Positions 56,307 to 64,000 of a stretch of 64,000 nt of DNA are shown here, one piece after another. Both the position numbers and the translations under genes were made by a program. A model generated the notes under the pieces. That model ran no database searches. It was not told the origin of the DNA and saw nothing but the letters and a program-made list of their open reading frames with translations. This stretch comes from JBARCX01 sp049794535 (GTDB lineage: Bacteria; Pseudomonadota; Gammaproteobacteria; Xanthomonadales; Rhodanobacteraceae), in the NCBI GenBank assembly GCA_049794535.1, contig JBARCX010000199.1:1-64000 (forward strand), in the 5' to 3' direction. The number at the start of each line of letters is the position of its first letter. Position 1 is the first letter of the stretch.

Positions 56307-56470
56307 GAAGCCTCCGGAGGCGTGCACCGCGCCATCCCGCGAGGGCTGGCGATGGGAAAAGGGGATGCCACTAAACCGCACATTATAGCGGTTTGTTTGG
56401 CTGTCCCGGTGACAGCCGTGGCCACTCGATGAGCTGTGCCGGGGTCGCCTCGGCACAGCTCCAGGACGCG

Positions 56471-57466
56471 TCAGCGCTCGCTATCCAGCGACGCCATGCC
56501 CTGTGCGCTGTAGCGGTCGCCGGCAGCCGCGCCGACGGGGACGGCACGTTCGATGGCGGCGAGATCATCGGTGCTGAGCGTGACGTTCAGTGCGCCGAGT
56601 GCTTCCTTCAGGCGCGGGCGTGTGCGTGCCCCGATCAGCGGCACGATGTCTTCGCCACGCGCGAGTACCCAGGCGATAGCCAGCTGCGCCACGCTTACGT
56701 TGCGTGCCTCGGCCAGCTCGCGCAGGAGGTCGACCAGCGCCAGGTTGTGATCCAGGTTGCCGCCCTGAAAGCGCGGGCTGTGCGTGCGAAAATCACGCGC
56801 ATCGGTGCTGCGCTCTTTCGACCAATGTCCGCTGATCAGGCCGCGAGCCAATACCCCATAAGCGGTGATGCCCACACCTAGTTCGCGACACGTCGGCAGG
56901 ATTGCTTCTTCGATGCCGCGCGAGATCAACGAATACTCGATTTGCAGGTCGCACACCGGTAGTACGGCATTGGCGCGGCGGATCGTTTGCGCGCTCATTT
57001 CGGAGAGGCCAAGGTGGCGCACGTGTCCGGATTTCACCAGGTCGGCGATAGCGCCGACGGTGTCCTCGATCGGCACGTTCGTATCGAGTCGGGCAGGGCG
57101 GTAGACATCGACGTAGTCGGTACGCAGGCGCTTCAGCGTATAGGCCAGTGCGGTTTTCACCGCGGACGGGCGCGCGTCGTAGCCCAGCCAATCACCGGCA
57201 GGGCCGCGCTGGGCGCCGAATTTCACGCTGAGCTGGTAGCTATCGCGCGGGCGCCCGACGAGCGCCTCGCCCAGCAACATCTCGTTATGGCCCATGCCAT
57301 AGAAATCGCCGGTATCGAGCAGGGTGATGCCTGCGTCCAGTGCCGCGTGAACCGTGGCGATGCTTTCGCTGCGCTCGGTAGTGCCGTACATGTCGGACAT
57401 GCCCATGCAGCCAAGGCCGAGGGCGGACACGCGTGGGCCTTGCTTACCCAGTTGACGCAAATCCAT
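56471..57466 (-). CDS. Aldo/keto reductase
   Basis: 331 residues of the AKR superfamily (AKR11/13-like, YajO/'aryl-alcohol dehydrogenase' group). It begins 'LGKQGPRVSALGLGCMGMSDMYG', has catalytic Asp/Tyr in 'LLDTGDFYGMGHNEMLLGEAL' and Lys in 'LSVKFG', and an NADPH-binding C-terminal 'VPLIGARTRPRLKEALGAL'. The usual lineage motif 'YRPARLDTNVPIEDTVGAIADLVKSGHVRHLGLSE' is intact. It is 77 bases downstream of a TetR gene on the same strand, which may regulate it. Confidence 0.93.
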   Translation of the reverse strand: MDLRQLGKQGPRVSALGLGCMGMSDMYGTTERSESIATVHAALDAGITLLDTGDFYGMGHNEMLLGEALVGRPRDSYQLSVKFGAQRGPAGDWLGYDARPSAVKTALAYTLKRLRTDYVDVYRPARLDTNVPIEDTVGAIADLVKSGHVRHLGLSEMSAQTIRRANAVLPVCDLQIEYSLISRGIEEAILPTCRELGVGITAYGVLARGLISGHWSKERSTDARDFRTHSPRFQGGNLDHNLALVDLLRELAEARNVSVAQLAIAWVLARGEDIVPLIGARTRPRLKEALGALNVTLSTDDLAAIERAVPVGAAAGDRYSAQGMASLDSER

Positions 57467-57543
57467 GGGGCAACTCCGTGATGGTGAAAAGACCAGTGTG
57501 CGCCCGCCAGTTTGCACGCGTTAGACACGACCCACATATGCCA

Positions 57544-58170
57544 TCAGTTCTTGCGAGATGACGGGCTGGCCGAGTCCATTAATGCCGCAAAGGTGCGCGT
57601 GTGTAGAGAGGCGGCATCGAAACCGTCCGGAAGCAGTCCGGCGATTTCCAGCATCATCGCGCCATGCAGTGCGGCCCATACCTGATGGCCAAGCAGTGCC
57701 GCATCGGCTTCGATCGTGCCTTCGTCGATCATCACCTGCGTATGGGCGGCGATCGTTCGCCACATCCGCGCGTGCGCTTCGCGATAGTCCGGGTTGTCCC
57801 GGTTTGTTTCGGGGTACTCGAACATCAGTCGGTAAGTGGCGGTGTTGTTGCGCGCGAAATCGATATAAGCGTCCCGCACGTTACGACTGCGCGTGCGGCC
57901 ATTGCCGGGTGAATCCAATGCATTTTCCAGTGCCTCGGAAAAACTGTGCATGCCACGCGTGCGTATCGCGGTGAAGATCTCGTCTTTGCCATTGAAATAT
58001 CGGTACGGCGTCATCGTGCCGCAACCAAGTTCGGTGGCCAGGCGGCGCATGGTGACCGCCGCCGGGCCTTCTTCCACGAAGAGTTTTGCGGCCGCCTGAC
58101 AGATGCGGGCGCGAAAGGCTTCGGTTTCGTTTTCGCTAAGCGCTTTGGGCACTAGGGATGCTCTGATCAA
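57544..58170 (-). CDS. TetR/AcrR-family transcriptional regulator
   Basis: 208 residues. The N-terminal HTH is 'RARICQAAAKLFVEEGPAAVTMRRLATELGCGTMTPYRYFNGKDEIFTAI', and the C-terminal ligand domain has the TetR_C_33 style ('WRTIAAHTQVMIDEGTIEADAALLGHQVWAALHGAMMLEIAGLLPDG'). The start is uncertain: TTG 58170 or GTG 58152 (MPKALSENE), neither with a strong ribosome site. It lies between an alpha/beta hydrolase gene and an aldo/keto reductase gene on the same strand. Confidence 0.9.
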   Translation of the reverse strand: MIRASLVPKALSENETEAFRARICQAAAKLFVEEGPAAVTMRRLATELGCGTMTPYRYFNGKDEIFTAIRTRGMHSFSEALENALDSPGNGRTRSRNVRDAYIDFARNNTATYRLMFEYPETNRDNPDYREAHARMWRTIAAHTQVMIDEGTIEADAALLGHQVWAALHGAMMLEIAGLLPDGFDAASLHTRTFAALMDSASPSSRKN

Positions 58171-58191
58171 TGCTATGTAGGTGTCACCGGC

Positions 58192-59271
58192 TCAGTGCGT
58201 CGGCGTTACATGCAGCGTCTTACGGAAAAATGCCAACGCATCGGCGTCGAGTTGCGCATGCACCTTGATGCGATCGACGCCGGGCGGGTCGCTGCAGATA
58301 TCGGGGGCATCCTTGCTCAGCGCGGGCGTGCAGGGATCGATAAAGACCCAATGGTCCGCCTTGGGCACCACTTTGAAGCCCACCAGCGTCTTCATCCAGG
58401 GACGAATGCGTGCGGCATTCTCCGAGGGAATCAGCATGTGGTCTGCTTCGCCGTAATAGAGGAAGACGGGGCGGTCGATCTTCTCGATCCCGGTTTGGTC
58501 GAAAACAATGCTTTGCGGAGCCATCACGAATGCGGCCTTCACGCGTGGATCGTCAGTGTTGCCCCAACGTGTGAGATCGTTCTGGATACGGGCCACCCAC
58601 TGATCCAACGTCATTCCCTGACGGGCTGCCTCCGCCTTGATCTTGCTTGCGTCACTGCAGGTGCCTTCATCGTTGGGATAGCGATGGCAGTAATCGATAA
58701 AACGGGCGAAATGCGGAACCGCACCGACCAGCAGCAGGCTGGTATAGCCGCCCGCCGAAAAACCGGCAACGCCGATGCGATCGGCATCGATCAGGCTTTT
58801 CCATTGCGGGTCGTCGAGCAGGGCGCTGATGGTGGCCTGTACTTGAATCGGCCGCCCGACCAGCACCGTCGAATGGCTGGCTCCGCTGGTGTCGTGGAAG
58901 TTGTCCCCGGGATGCTCAAGCGTGGCGACGATGAAGCCGTGGCTTGCCAGATAAGTCGCCAGCGCGTTGTGGCCAAGATCGGAACCGCCATGGCCATGCG
59001 AAATCACCACTAGCGGCTTCGCGCCCGGAATGGGTGGTGCATTGCGGGTAGCGTCGACGTCATAAGGGCCGACCGTGGTGATGCCCTTGGCCTGTACGGA
59101 TGGGTAGAACACGTAGCCCGGCATGCTGCTGCCGTTGACCGGGTCATGGATGGTGATGGCGCGGAATCCGACGCCGGTTACCGCCTGGGCAAAGAGCAGG
59201 CTGGGCGCGATAAACAGTGTCAGGGCAAGCCAGCGCAGGGCGCGGGCCGACCAGGAATGAGTGGACGTCAT
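58192..59271 (-). CDS. Secreted alpha/beta hydrolase (PAF-acetylhydrolase-like)
   Basis: 359 residues with a signal peptide (about 1-32, 'WLALTLFIAPSLLFAQAV'). The hydrolase core shows oxyanion region VISHGHGGSDLGHNALATYL, nucleophile elbow GVAGFSAGGYTSLLL (Ser), and 'LYYGEADHMLIPSENAARIRPWM' (Asp) with the His in PKADHWVFIDPC. It is of the dienelactone hydrolase/PAF-AH type, probably periplasmic, acting on an ester or lactone. The stop is 21 bases before the TetR gene, so the two may form an operon. Confidence 0.85.
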   Translation of the reverse strand: MTSTHSWSARALRWLALTLFIAPSLLFAQAVTGVGFRAITIHDPVNGSSMPGYVFYPSVQAKGITTVGPYDVDATRNAPPIPGAKPLVVISHGHGGSDLGHNALATYLASHGFIVATLEHPGDNFHDTSGASHSTVLVGRPIQVQATISALLDDPQWKSLIDADRIGVAGFSAGGYTSLLLVGAVPHFARFIDYCHRYPNDEGTCSDASKIKAEAARQGMTLDQWVARIQNDLTRWGNTDDPRVKAAFVMAPQSIVFDQTGIEKIDRPVFLYYGEADHMLIPSENAARIRPWMKTLVGFKVVPKADHWVFIDPCTPALSKDAPDICSDPPGVDRIKVHAQLDADALAFFRKTLHVTPTH

Positions 59272-59304
59272 GCGGGTACTCCCTTGGCAAAGGTTGCATA
59301 CAGT

Positions 59305-59320
59305 GTACGGTACGACGTAC
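59305..59320. promoter_or_regulatory. Dyad upstream of the hydrolase-TetR genes
   Basis: GTACG, 6 bases, CGTAC: a perfect 5-bp dyad in the 142-base gap between divergent glyA and the hydrolase. It is a candidate TetR-family operator near the hydrolase promoter. Confidence 0.35.
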
Positions 59321-59413
59321 GCAATGCATGGCGCAAGTCCCGCCGGTGGCCGCAAACACCCCTGACCGTTACACTTTCGAGTCTCACCCCCGCTTGCTAC
59401 CCACGAGGCTCGA

Positions 59414-60667
59414 ATGTTCCCGAAGAACTGCACGATCGCCGGTTATGACGATGAACTGGCCAAGGCCATCGCTGATGAAGGTCAGCGCCAGGAAGATCAC
59501 GTCGAACTGATCGCTTCGGAGAACTACGCCAGCCCGCGCGTGATGGAAGCGCAGGGGTCCAAGCTCACCAACAAGTATGCCGAGGGCTACCCCGGCAAGC
59601 GCTATTACGGCGGCTGCGAGTACGTGGATATCGCCGAGAAGCTGGCGATCGAGCGTCTGAAGCAGTTGTTTGGTGCCAACTACGCCAACGTACAGCCGCA
59701 TTCGGGTTCGCAGGCCAATCAGGCGGTGTACTTCGCGCTGCTCAATCCGGGCGACACGATTCTGGGTATGTCGCTGGCACACGGCGGCCACCTTACCCAC
59801 GGTGCCAAGGTCAACATCTCCGGCAAGCTGCTCAACGCCGTGCAGTACGGTGTGAATGAGAACGGCATGGTCGATTACGACGAAGTCGAGCGCCTTGCCG
59901 TGGAGCACAAGCCGAAGATGATCGTGGCCGGTTTCTCGGCCTACTCGCAGGTGATGGATTGGGCGCGCTTCCGCGCCATCGCCGACAAGGTCGGTGCCTA
60001 CCTATTCGTCGACATGGCACACGTGGCTGGCCTCATCGCCGCGGGCGTGTACCCGAACCCGGTGCCGCACGCACACGTAGTGACCTCCACCACGCACAAG
60101 ACTCTGCGCGGTCCGCGCGGCGGCTTCATCGTGGCGAAGGACGCTGGCGAAGAAATCGAGAAGAAGCTGCAGTCGATCGTATTCCCCGGTATCCAGGGCG
60201 GCCCGCTGATGCACGTGATCGCCGCTAAGGCCGTTGCGTTCAAGGAAGCGCTGGAGCCTGAGTTCAAGGCCTACCAGACGCAGGTCGTGAAGAATGCCAA
60301 GGCCATGGCGAAGACCTTCATCGAGCGTGGCTACAAGATCGTTTCTGGCGGCACCGAAAACCATCTGATGCTGGTCGACCTGATCGGTCGCGACGTCACC
60401 GGTAAAGAAGCCGAAGAGGCGCTGGGTAAGGCGCACATTACGGTGAACAAGAACGCCGTGCCAAACGATCCGCGCAAGCCCTTTGTCACCTCCGGCCTGC
60501 GTGTCGGCACCCCGGCCATCACCACGCGTGGCTACCAGGAAGCCGACGCGATCGAGCTGACGAACTGGATCTGCGATGTGCTCGACGCGCCGACCGACGA
60601 AGCTGTGCTCACCAAGGTGCGCACCAACGTCACGGCACAGTGCAAGAAGTATCCGGTGTACGGCTGA
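59414..60667 (+). CDS. glyA: Serine hydroxymethyltransferase GlyA
   Basis: Makes glycine and methylene-tetrahydrofolate from serine with PLP. It is 417 residues. PLP-binding Lys is in [15 protein letters not shown] at about residue 226, '[37 protein letters not shown]' lies near the N terminus, and '[12 protein letters not shown]' near the C terminus. GAGG precedes the ATG. No glycine or SAM riboswitch was seen upstream. glyA-nrdR-ribD order is common in Xanthomonadales. Confidence 0.98.
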   Translation: MFPKNCTIAGYDDELAKAIADEGQRQEDHVELIASENYASPRVMEAQGSKLTNKYAEGYPGKRYYGGCEYVDIAEKLAIERLKQLFGANYANVQPHSGSQANQAVYFALLNPGDTILGMSLAHGGHLTHGAKVNISGKLLNAVQYGVNENGMVDYDEVERLAVEHKPKMIVAGFSAYSQVMDWARFRAIADKVGAYLFVDMAHVAGLIAAGVYPNPVPHAHVVTSTTHKTLRGPRGGFIVAKDAGEEIEKKLQSIVFPGIQGGPLMHVIAAKAVAFKEALEPEFKAYQTQVVKNAKAMAKTFIERGYKIVSGGTENHLMLVDLIGRDVTGKEAEEALGKAHITVNKNAVPNDPRKPFVTSGLRVGTPAITTRGYQEADAIELTNWICDVLDAPTDEAVLTKVRTNVTAQCKKYPVYG

Positions 60668-60744
60668 AAACGAGTGACGAGTGAAAAGGAGTGAGAAATG
60701 AGTAACGGCAATCGCTCTCGTTTCTCACTCCTCGATACTCGTTT
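60668..60744 (+). terminator. Long imperfect hairpin between glyA and nrdR
   Basis: AAACGAGT (60668-60675) pairs with ACTCGTTT (60737-60744), and GGAGTGAGAAA (about 60688-60698) with TTTCTCACTCC (about 60721-60731). The left arm also repeats ACGAGTG. No T tract follows before nrdR, so it may be a repeat element or processing/attenuation structure rather than a terminator. Confidence 0.5.
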
Positions 60745-60752
60745 CTGACCCT

Positions 60753-61277
60753 ATGCATTGCCCCTTCTGCCAGCACGAAGACACCCGCGTGATCGATTCA
60801 CGACTCGCCGAAGACGGTGCCACCGTGCGTCGTCGGCGCGAGTGTCCGCAGTGCGGCGAGCGATTCAATACCTTTGAGACGGCGGAGCTGAAATTGCCGA
60901 CCGTAGTGAAGAGTGGCGAGCGGCGCGAGACGTTCGACGAACAGAAACTACGCGTGAGCTTCGAGCGCGCCTTACAGAAGCGGCCTGTGGCGACGCACGA
61001 CGTGGATTCCTCCGTACGCGCCATCATCAATGACCTGCGCCGTAGTGGCGAGCGTGAAGTGCCTTCACGTCAGGTGGGTGAGTTGGTCATGCGCGAGCTG
61101 AAGAAGCTCGACCAAGTGGCGTACGTTCGCTTTGCTTCGGTCTATCGCAAGTTCGAAGACGTGCAGGCCTTCCGCGAAGAAATCGAAAAGCTCGAGCGCG
61201 ACCTGCCTCCGGGGTTGGAGAACTTGCAGCTGTCCTTGCTCGGCGAAGCTGCTGCCAAGCGTGGTAAAAAGAGCTGA
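60753..61277 (+). CDS. nrdR: Transcriptional repressor NrdR
   Basis: An ATP/dATP-sensing repressor of ribonucleotide reductase genes. It is 174 residues: a zinc ribbon with Cys3, Cys6, Cys31 and Cys34 (CPFC...CPQCGERF), then an ATP-cone domain (about 48-140, '[28 protein letters not shown]' and '[14 protein letters not shown]'). The conserved C-terminal tail is Lys-rich. Its target nrd genes and NrdR boxes are not in the window. Confidence 0.97.
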   Translation: MHCPFCQHEDTRVIDSRLAEDGATVRRRRECPQCGERFNTFETAELKLPTVVKSGERRETFDEQKLRVSFERALQKRPVATHDVDSSVRAIINDLRRSGEREVPSRQVGELVMRELKKLDQVAYVRFASVYRKFEDVQAFREEIEKLERDLPPGLENLQLSLLGEAAAKRGKKS

Positions 61278-61319
61278 TCCTGATCGCTTGGTGATTCCAT
61301 CGTCGGTGCTTCTGCCAGA

Positions 61320-62435
61320 ATGCCGTCCATGCCGACATCAACTCCCACTTTTACGTCGATCGATCATGTACACATGGCGCATGCCTTGCGCTTGGCCGAG
61401 CGTGGCCTGTACACCACGCAACCGAACCCGCGCGTTGGTTGCGTCGTCGCCCATGGCGAGACGGTGGTCGGCGAAGGCTGGCATCAGCGTGCTGGTGAGC
61501 CGCATGCGGAAGTCTTCGCACTGCGTGCTGCCGGTGATCAGGCACGTGGTGCGACCGCGTATGTGACATTGGAGCCCTGTGCGCATCATGGTCGCACGCC
61601 ACCGTGCGCAGATGCGTTGATCGCGGCCGGCGTGGCGCGCGTGGTGATTGCTGTCGAAGATCCGTTTCCGCAGGTCGATGGCCGTGGCATCGGCAAGCTG
61701 CGCGCTGCTGGTATCACGGTGGAGTCGGGGTTGATGCGCGATGCCGCGCGTGAACTCAACATTGGTTTCTTTAGCCGTATCGAACGGAACCGGCCATGGG
61801 TGCGTGTGAAGCTGGCGATGAGCCTGGATGGACGCACCGCGTTGGCCAATGGCGAATCGAAATGGATTACCGGCGAAGCGGCACGACAGGATGTGCAGCG
61901 TTGGCGTGCACGCAGTTCGGCCATTCTCACGGGTAGCAGTACCGTGCTCGCGGACAACCCGCATCTCACCGTGCGCCTGCCGGAAGGTGAGGCGTTTGCA
62001 CCACCGCTGCGCGTTGTATTGGATCGACATCTGCGTACGCCGGCGGGTAGCCACATACTGGATGCTTCCGCGCCGACGCTGCTGCTACATGCTTCCGCAG
62101 CAGATAGCCGCTTTGTCCATGCGCAACACGCGCGAGTGACAGAACAGGGCAATGCGCTTGATCTGAAAGCTGCACTTAACTTGCTAGCCGAACGTGGTTG
62201 CAACGAGGTGCACGTTGAAGCCGGGCCGACGCTATGTGGAGCGTTGTTCGCAGTCGGGCTGGTCGATGAGCTTCTGCTCTACATCGCGCCGGTGTTGCTC
62301 GGTGATGCCGCGCGTCCACTCATGCATCTGCCATCGCTGACCGACATGGCCGAGCGCTGGTCACTGCGAGCGGTGGAGCAGCGTCAGCTCGGCAACGATT
62401 GGCGCTGTCGGTTACGCCCTTTCACTGCAACATGA
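61320..62435 (+). CDS. ribD: Riboflavin biosynthesis deaminase/reductase RibD
   Basis: A bifunctional enzyme for two early steps of riboflavin synthesis. It is 371 residues. The N-terminal deaminase (about 15-160) has zinc motif HAEVFALRAAGDQA and 'VTLEPCAHHGRTPPCADALI'. The C-terminal reductase (about 165-370) includes 'PWVRVKLAMSLDGRTALANGESKWITG' and 'VEAGPTLCGALFAVGLVDELLLYIAPVLLGD'. The start at ATG 61320 lacks an obvious ribosome site (ATG 61329 is in frame). ribE, which often follows, is absent here; a 373-base gap and an ABC permease gene follow. Confidence 0.96.
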   Translation: MPSMPTSTPTFTSIDHVHMAHALRLAERGLYTTQPNPRVGCVVAHGETVVGEGWHQRAGEPHAEVFALRAAGDQARGATAYVTLEPCAHHGRTPPCADALIAAGVARVVIAVEDPFPQVDGRGIGKLRAAGITVESGLMRDAARELNIGFFSRIERNRPWVRVKLAMSLDGRTALANGESKWITGEAARQDVQRWRARSSAILTGSSTVLADNPHLTVRLPEGEAFAPPLRVVLDRHLRTPAGSHILDASAPTLLLHASAADSRFVHAQHARVTEQGNALDLKAALNLLAERGCNEVHVEAGPTLCGALFAVGLVDELLLYIAPVLLGDAARPLMHLPSLTDMAERWSLRAVEQRQLGNDWRCRLRPFTAT

Positions 62436-62808
62436 CTCATGCAGCGCCGGTGGAGGCGAGCCTCTATCGGTCATGGGCTTCATAGACGGCCATCGGGGCG
62501 GCTTTGGTCCCAGTCTTTGCGTCTGACTGTGATCCGTGACATCTGGCAGTCTCTGCGTATATGAGTAAAGCGGTAGGCTTTATCGATAAACCGTTAGGCC
62601 ACCCTCTGCACAGGGAACCTTTGGGGCGGTTTAATGCACTGAATCGATACTTGCTCTGAACCATCGGCGCAAGAACAGGTAGGGAGCCATCCGTGGGAGG
62701 GTGGTGGTAGGGGATCCACGTTTCAGCATTCTTATTCATGTCGCTACGTAGGCTGAGTAAGTTTCCTCATCTTCCGTGGCTTGAGATGTGTGCCTTAGGG
62801 AGCGCCAC
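62436..62808. other. Intergenic region upstream of the ABC permease
   Basis: 373 bases with no convincing gene or FMN riboswitch. It includes the perfect 12-bp palindrome TTTATCGATAAA at 62579-62590 flanked by CGGT...ACCG, a possible regulator site. GGGAG stands eight bases before the permease ATG. Confidence 0.45.
62579..62590. promoter_or_regulatory. Perfect palindrome TTTATCGATAAA
   Basis: A 12-base palindrome within a longer dyad (CGGT at 62571, ACCG at 62590-62593), about 220 bases before the ABC permease gene. It may be an operator; no regulator gene lies nearby. Confidence 0.3.
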
Positions 62809-64000
62809 ATGTTCAAGTATTACCTGCAGCTAGGCTTGCGCAGTCTTCGCCGTAACCCGGTGCTGACCGCATTGATGGTCATGGCAATCGGTTTTGGCGT
62901 TGCCGCATCAATGACGACCTACACGATATTTCGCGCTGCATCGGGTGATCCAATCCCCTGGAAATCCAGCCGACTGTTCGTGCCGCAGATCGACGTGTGG
63001 GGGCCGGGTTCGCGACGGAAAGGCGGCGATGATCCTGCCGACGCCATGACCTATATCGATGCGATAGCGTTGATGCGCGCGCATCGCGCGCATTTGCAGA
63101 CGGCGCTTTATCCGATCGCGCCAACGGTGTATCCGGATGACCCGTCCCAGAAGTCGCAGTCGGTGCCTGGGCATGCGGTATCGGGTGAGTTCTTTCCGAT
63201 GCTTGACGTGCCCTTTCTCTATGGCAACGGCTGGTCGGCAGCGGAAGACGATAAACACGCCTTGGTGGTGGTTATCAGCAAGGGTTTGAATCAACGCGTG
63301 TTTGGTGGAGTGAACAGCGTAGGGCGGAATATCCAGCTGGATGGTCACAGTTATCGGGTGACGGGTGTGCTGAATGATTGGCACCCACAGCCGAGGTTTT
63401 ATGACCTCGCCGTTGCCAATGCGTTTGGTCCAGCCGACCAGGTCTTTCTGCCCTTTACGACGGCTATCGATCATCAGTTCGCTACCAACGGTAATTTCGG
63501 CTGCGGCATCCAGCTTCCGGATCCGGGTTTTGCCGGTACGTTGGCATCGAGTTGCGTCTGGATCGGTTATTTGGTCGAACTGGACACGGCATCCGACGTC
63601 AGTGCTTTTAAGACGTATCTGGATGGGTATGCGCGCGAGCAGCAGGCGTCTGGCCGTTTCAGCTGGGCGCCGAATAATCGCCTGCGCGATTTGCCCGCAT
63701 GGATGGATGCGGAACAAGTGGTACCGCCGGAGACCAATATCTCCATCGTCGTTGCGCTATGTCTGTTGCTGGTATGCATGGTTAATACGGTGGGCTTGTT
63801 GCTAGCCAAGTTTCTACGTCGAGCGGGAGAGATTGGTGTGCGTCGTGCACTGGGGGCGAGCCGTCTGGCGATCGCCGCTCAGTTCGCCATGGAGTCGGGC
63901 ACGATCGGTCTGGCGGGCGGTGCACTGGGTTTGTTACTGACGTGGGTGGGCGTGCGGCTGATGCATGGCGTATTACCCAAGGAGATCGCGGCGCTGGCCC
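62809..64000 (+). CDS. ABC transporter permease, MacB/FtsX type (runs off the right edge)
   Basis: 397 residues are visible. The opening FKYYLQLGLRSLRRNPVLTALMVMAIGFGVAASM covers an N-terminal amphipathic stretch and the first membrane segment (about 18-38). A MacB-type periplasmic core domain follows (about 40-300), then the FtsX-type segments 'ISIVVALCLLLVCMVNTVGLLL' and 'EIGVRRALGASRLAIAAQFAMESGTIGLAGGALGLLLTW'. These permeases pump peptides, drugs or toxins with a partner ATPase, which must lie beyond the window. The length so far suits the 400-residue class or the larger double-domain class. Confidence 0.88.
   Translation, partial: MFKYYLQLGLRSLRRNPVLTALMVMAIGFGVAASMTTYTIFRAASGDPIPWKSSRLFVPQIDVWGPGSRRKGGDDPADAMTYIDAIALMRAHRAHLQTALYPIAPTVYPDDPSQKSQSVPGHAVSGEFFPMLDVPFLYGNGWSAAEDDKHALVVVISKGLNQRVFGGVNSVGRNIQLDGHSYRVTGVLNDWHPQPRFYDLAVANAFGPADQVFLPFTTAIDHQFATNGNFGCGIQLPDPGFAGTLASSCVWIGYLVELDTASDVSAFKTYLDGYAREQQASGRFSWAPNNRLRDLPAWMDAEQVVPPETNISIVVALCLLLVCMVNTVGLLLAKFLRRAGEIGVRRALGASRLAIAAQFAMESGTIGLAGGALGLLLTWVGVRLMHGVLPKEIAALA

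Noticed and set aside
54948..56432. Long plus-strand open frame (494 codons) opposite ettA
   Set aside because: ettA on the minus strand has all ABC motifs; the opposite frame is a mirror of its codon usage.
59272..59413. Glycine or SAM riboswitch before glyA
   Set aside because: The 142-base gap contains promoter-like sequence and a dyad but none of the conserved riboswitch core.
62436..62808. FMN riboswitch near ribD
   Set aside because: It would be expected upstream of riboflavin genes; no RFN-element sequence was found upstream or downstream of ribD.

Overview
The window is GC-rich, gene-dense chromosomal DNA. It most resembles a gammaproteobacterium of the Xanthomonadales, family Rhodanobacteraceae (Dyella/Rhodanobacter-like). 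This is inferred from the gene content (several large TonB-dependent receptors, S9 peptidase, RimB/RimK pair, PhaZ, thyA-folA and glyA-nrdR-ribD neighbourhoods) and from codon and protein style. No database search was possible, so the genus is a guess. Most of the window is ordinary core genome.

Layout. 1-6.5 kb (minus strand): the N-terminal part of a UDP-sugar dehydrogenase, an SLC13/RCK permease, REP-like repeats, trmB-thiG-thiS, and a FecR/DUF6600 secreted protein. 6.7-8.3 kb: an accessory island beside a tRNA-Gly gene. It holds a toxin gene resembling the type VI effector Tse2 and an immunity gene resembling Tsi2, separated by a 283-bp foldback MITE with 32-bp terminal inverted repeats. 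8.3-11.9 kb: rimB-like/rimK and an OmpR-type two-component system with a possible small RNA upstream. 12-17.3 kb: a TonB-dependent receptor and an S9 peptidase gene broken by a one-base frameshift. 17.4-24.3 kb: lgt, thyA, a retropepsin-like secreted protein, folA, a Nudix-ThiE fusion, DUF2007, an EamA transporter, apt and msrA.

24.4-31.2 kb: two paralogous TonB-dependent receptors in tandem. Each has a near-identical promoter block and a 175-180 nt leader that keeps the same short sequence blocks in the same order. 31.6-36.2 kb: phaZ, a methyltransferase, an RDD protein, xerD and dsbC. 36.2-42.8 kb: purL, a membrane protein, a family-2 glycosyltransferase and an EamA transporter. 42.8-50.9 kb: DUF2127, the ybdD-cstA pair, def, a divergent MFS/NTF2-like and LysR unit, uppP and two small hypothetical genes. 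51-59.3 kb: a Tat-exported metallo-hydrolase, pyrF, a GH79-like glycosidase, ettA, an aldo/keto reductase, a TetR regulator and an alpha/beta hydrolase. 59.4-64 kb: glyA, nrdR, ribD, and an ABC permease running off the right edge.

The best candidates for something new are the Tse2/Tsi2-like pair split by a structured MITE next to a tRNA, with no type VI secretion genes visible, and the shared promoter-leader module of the two tandem TonB-dependent receptors, which looks like a cis-acting RNA element.
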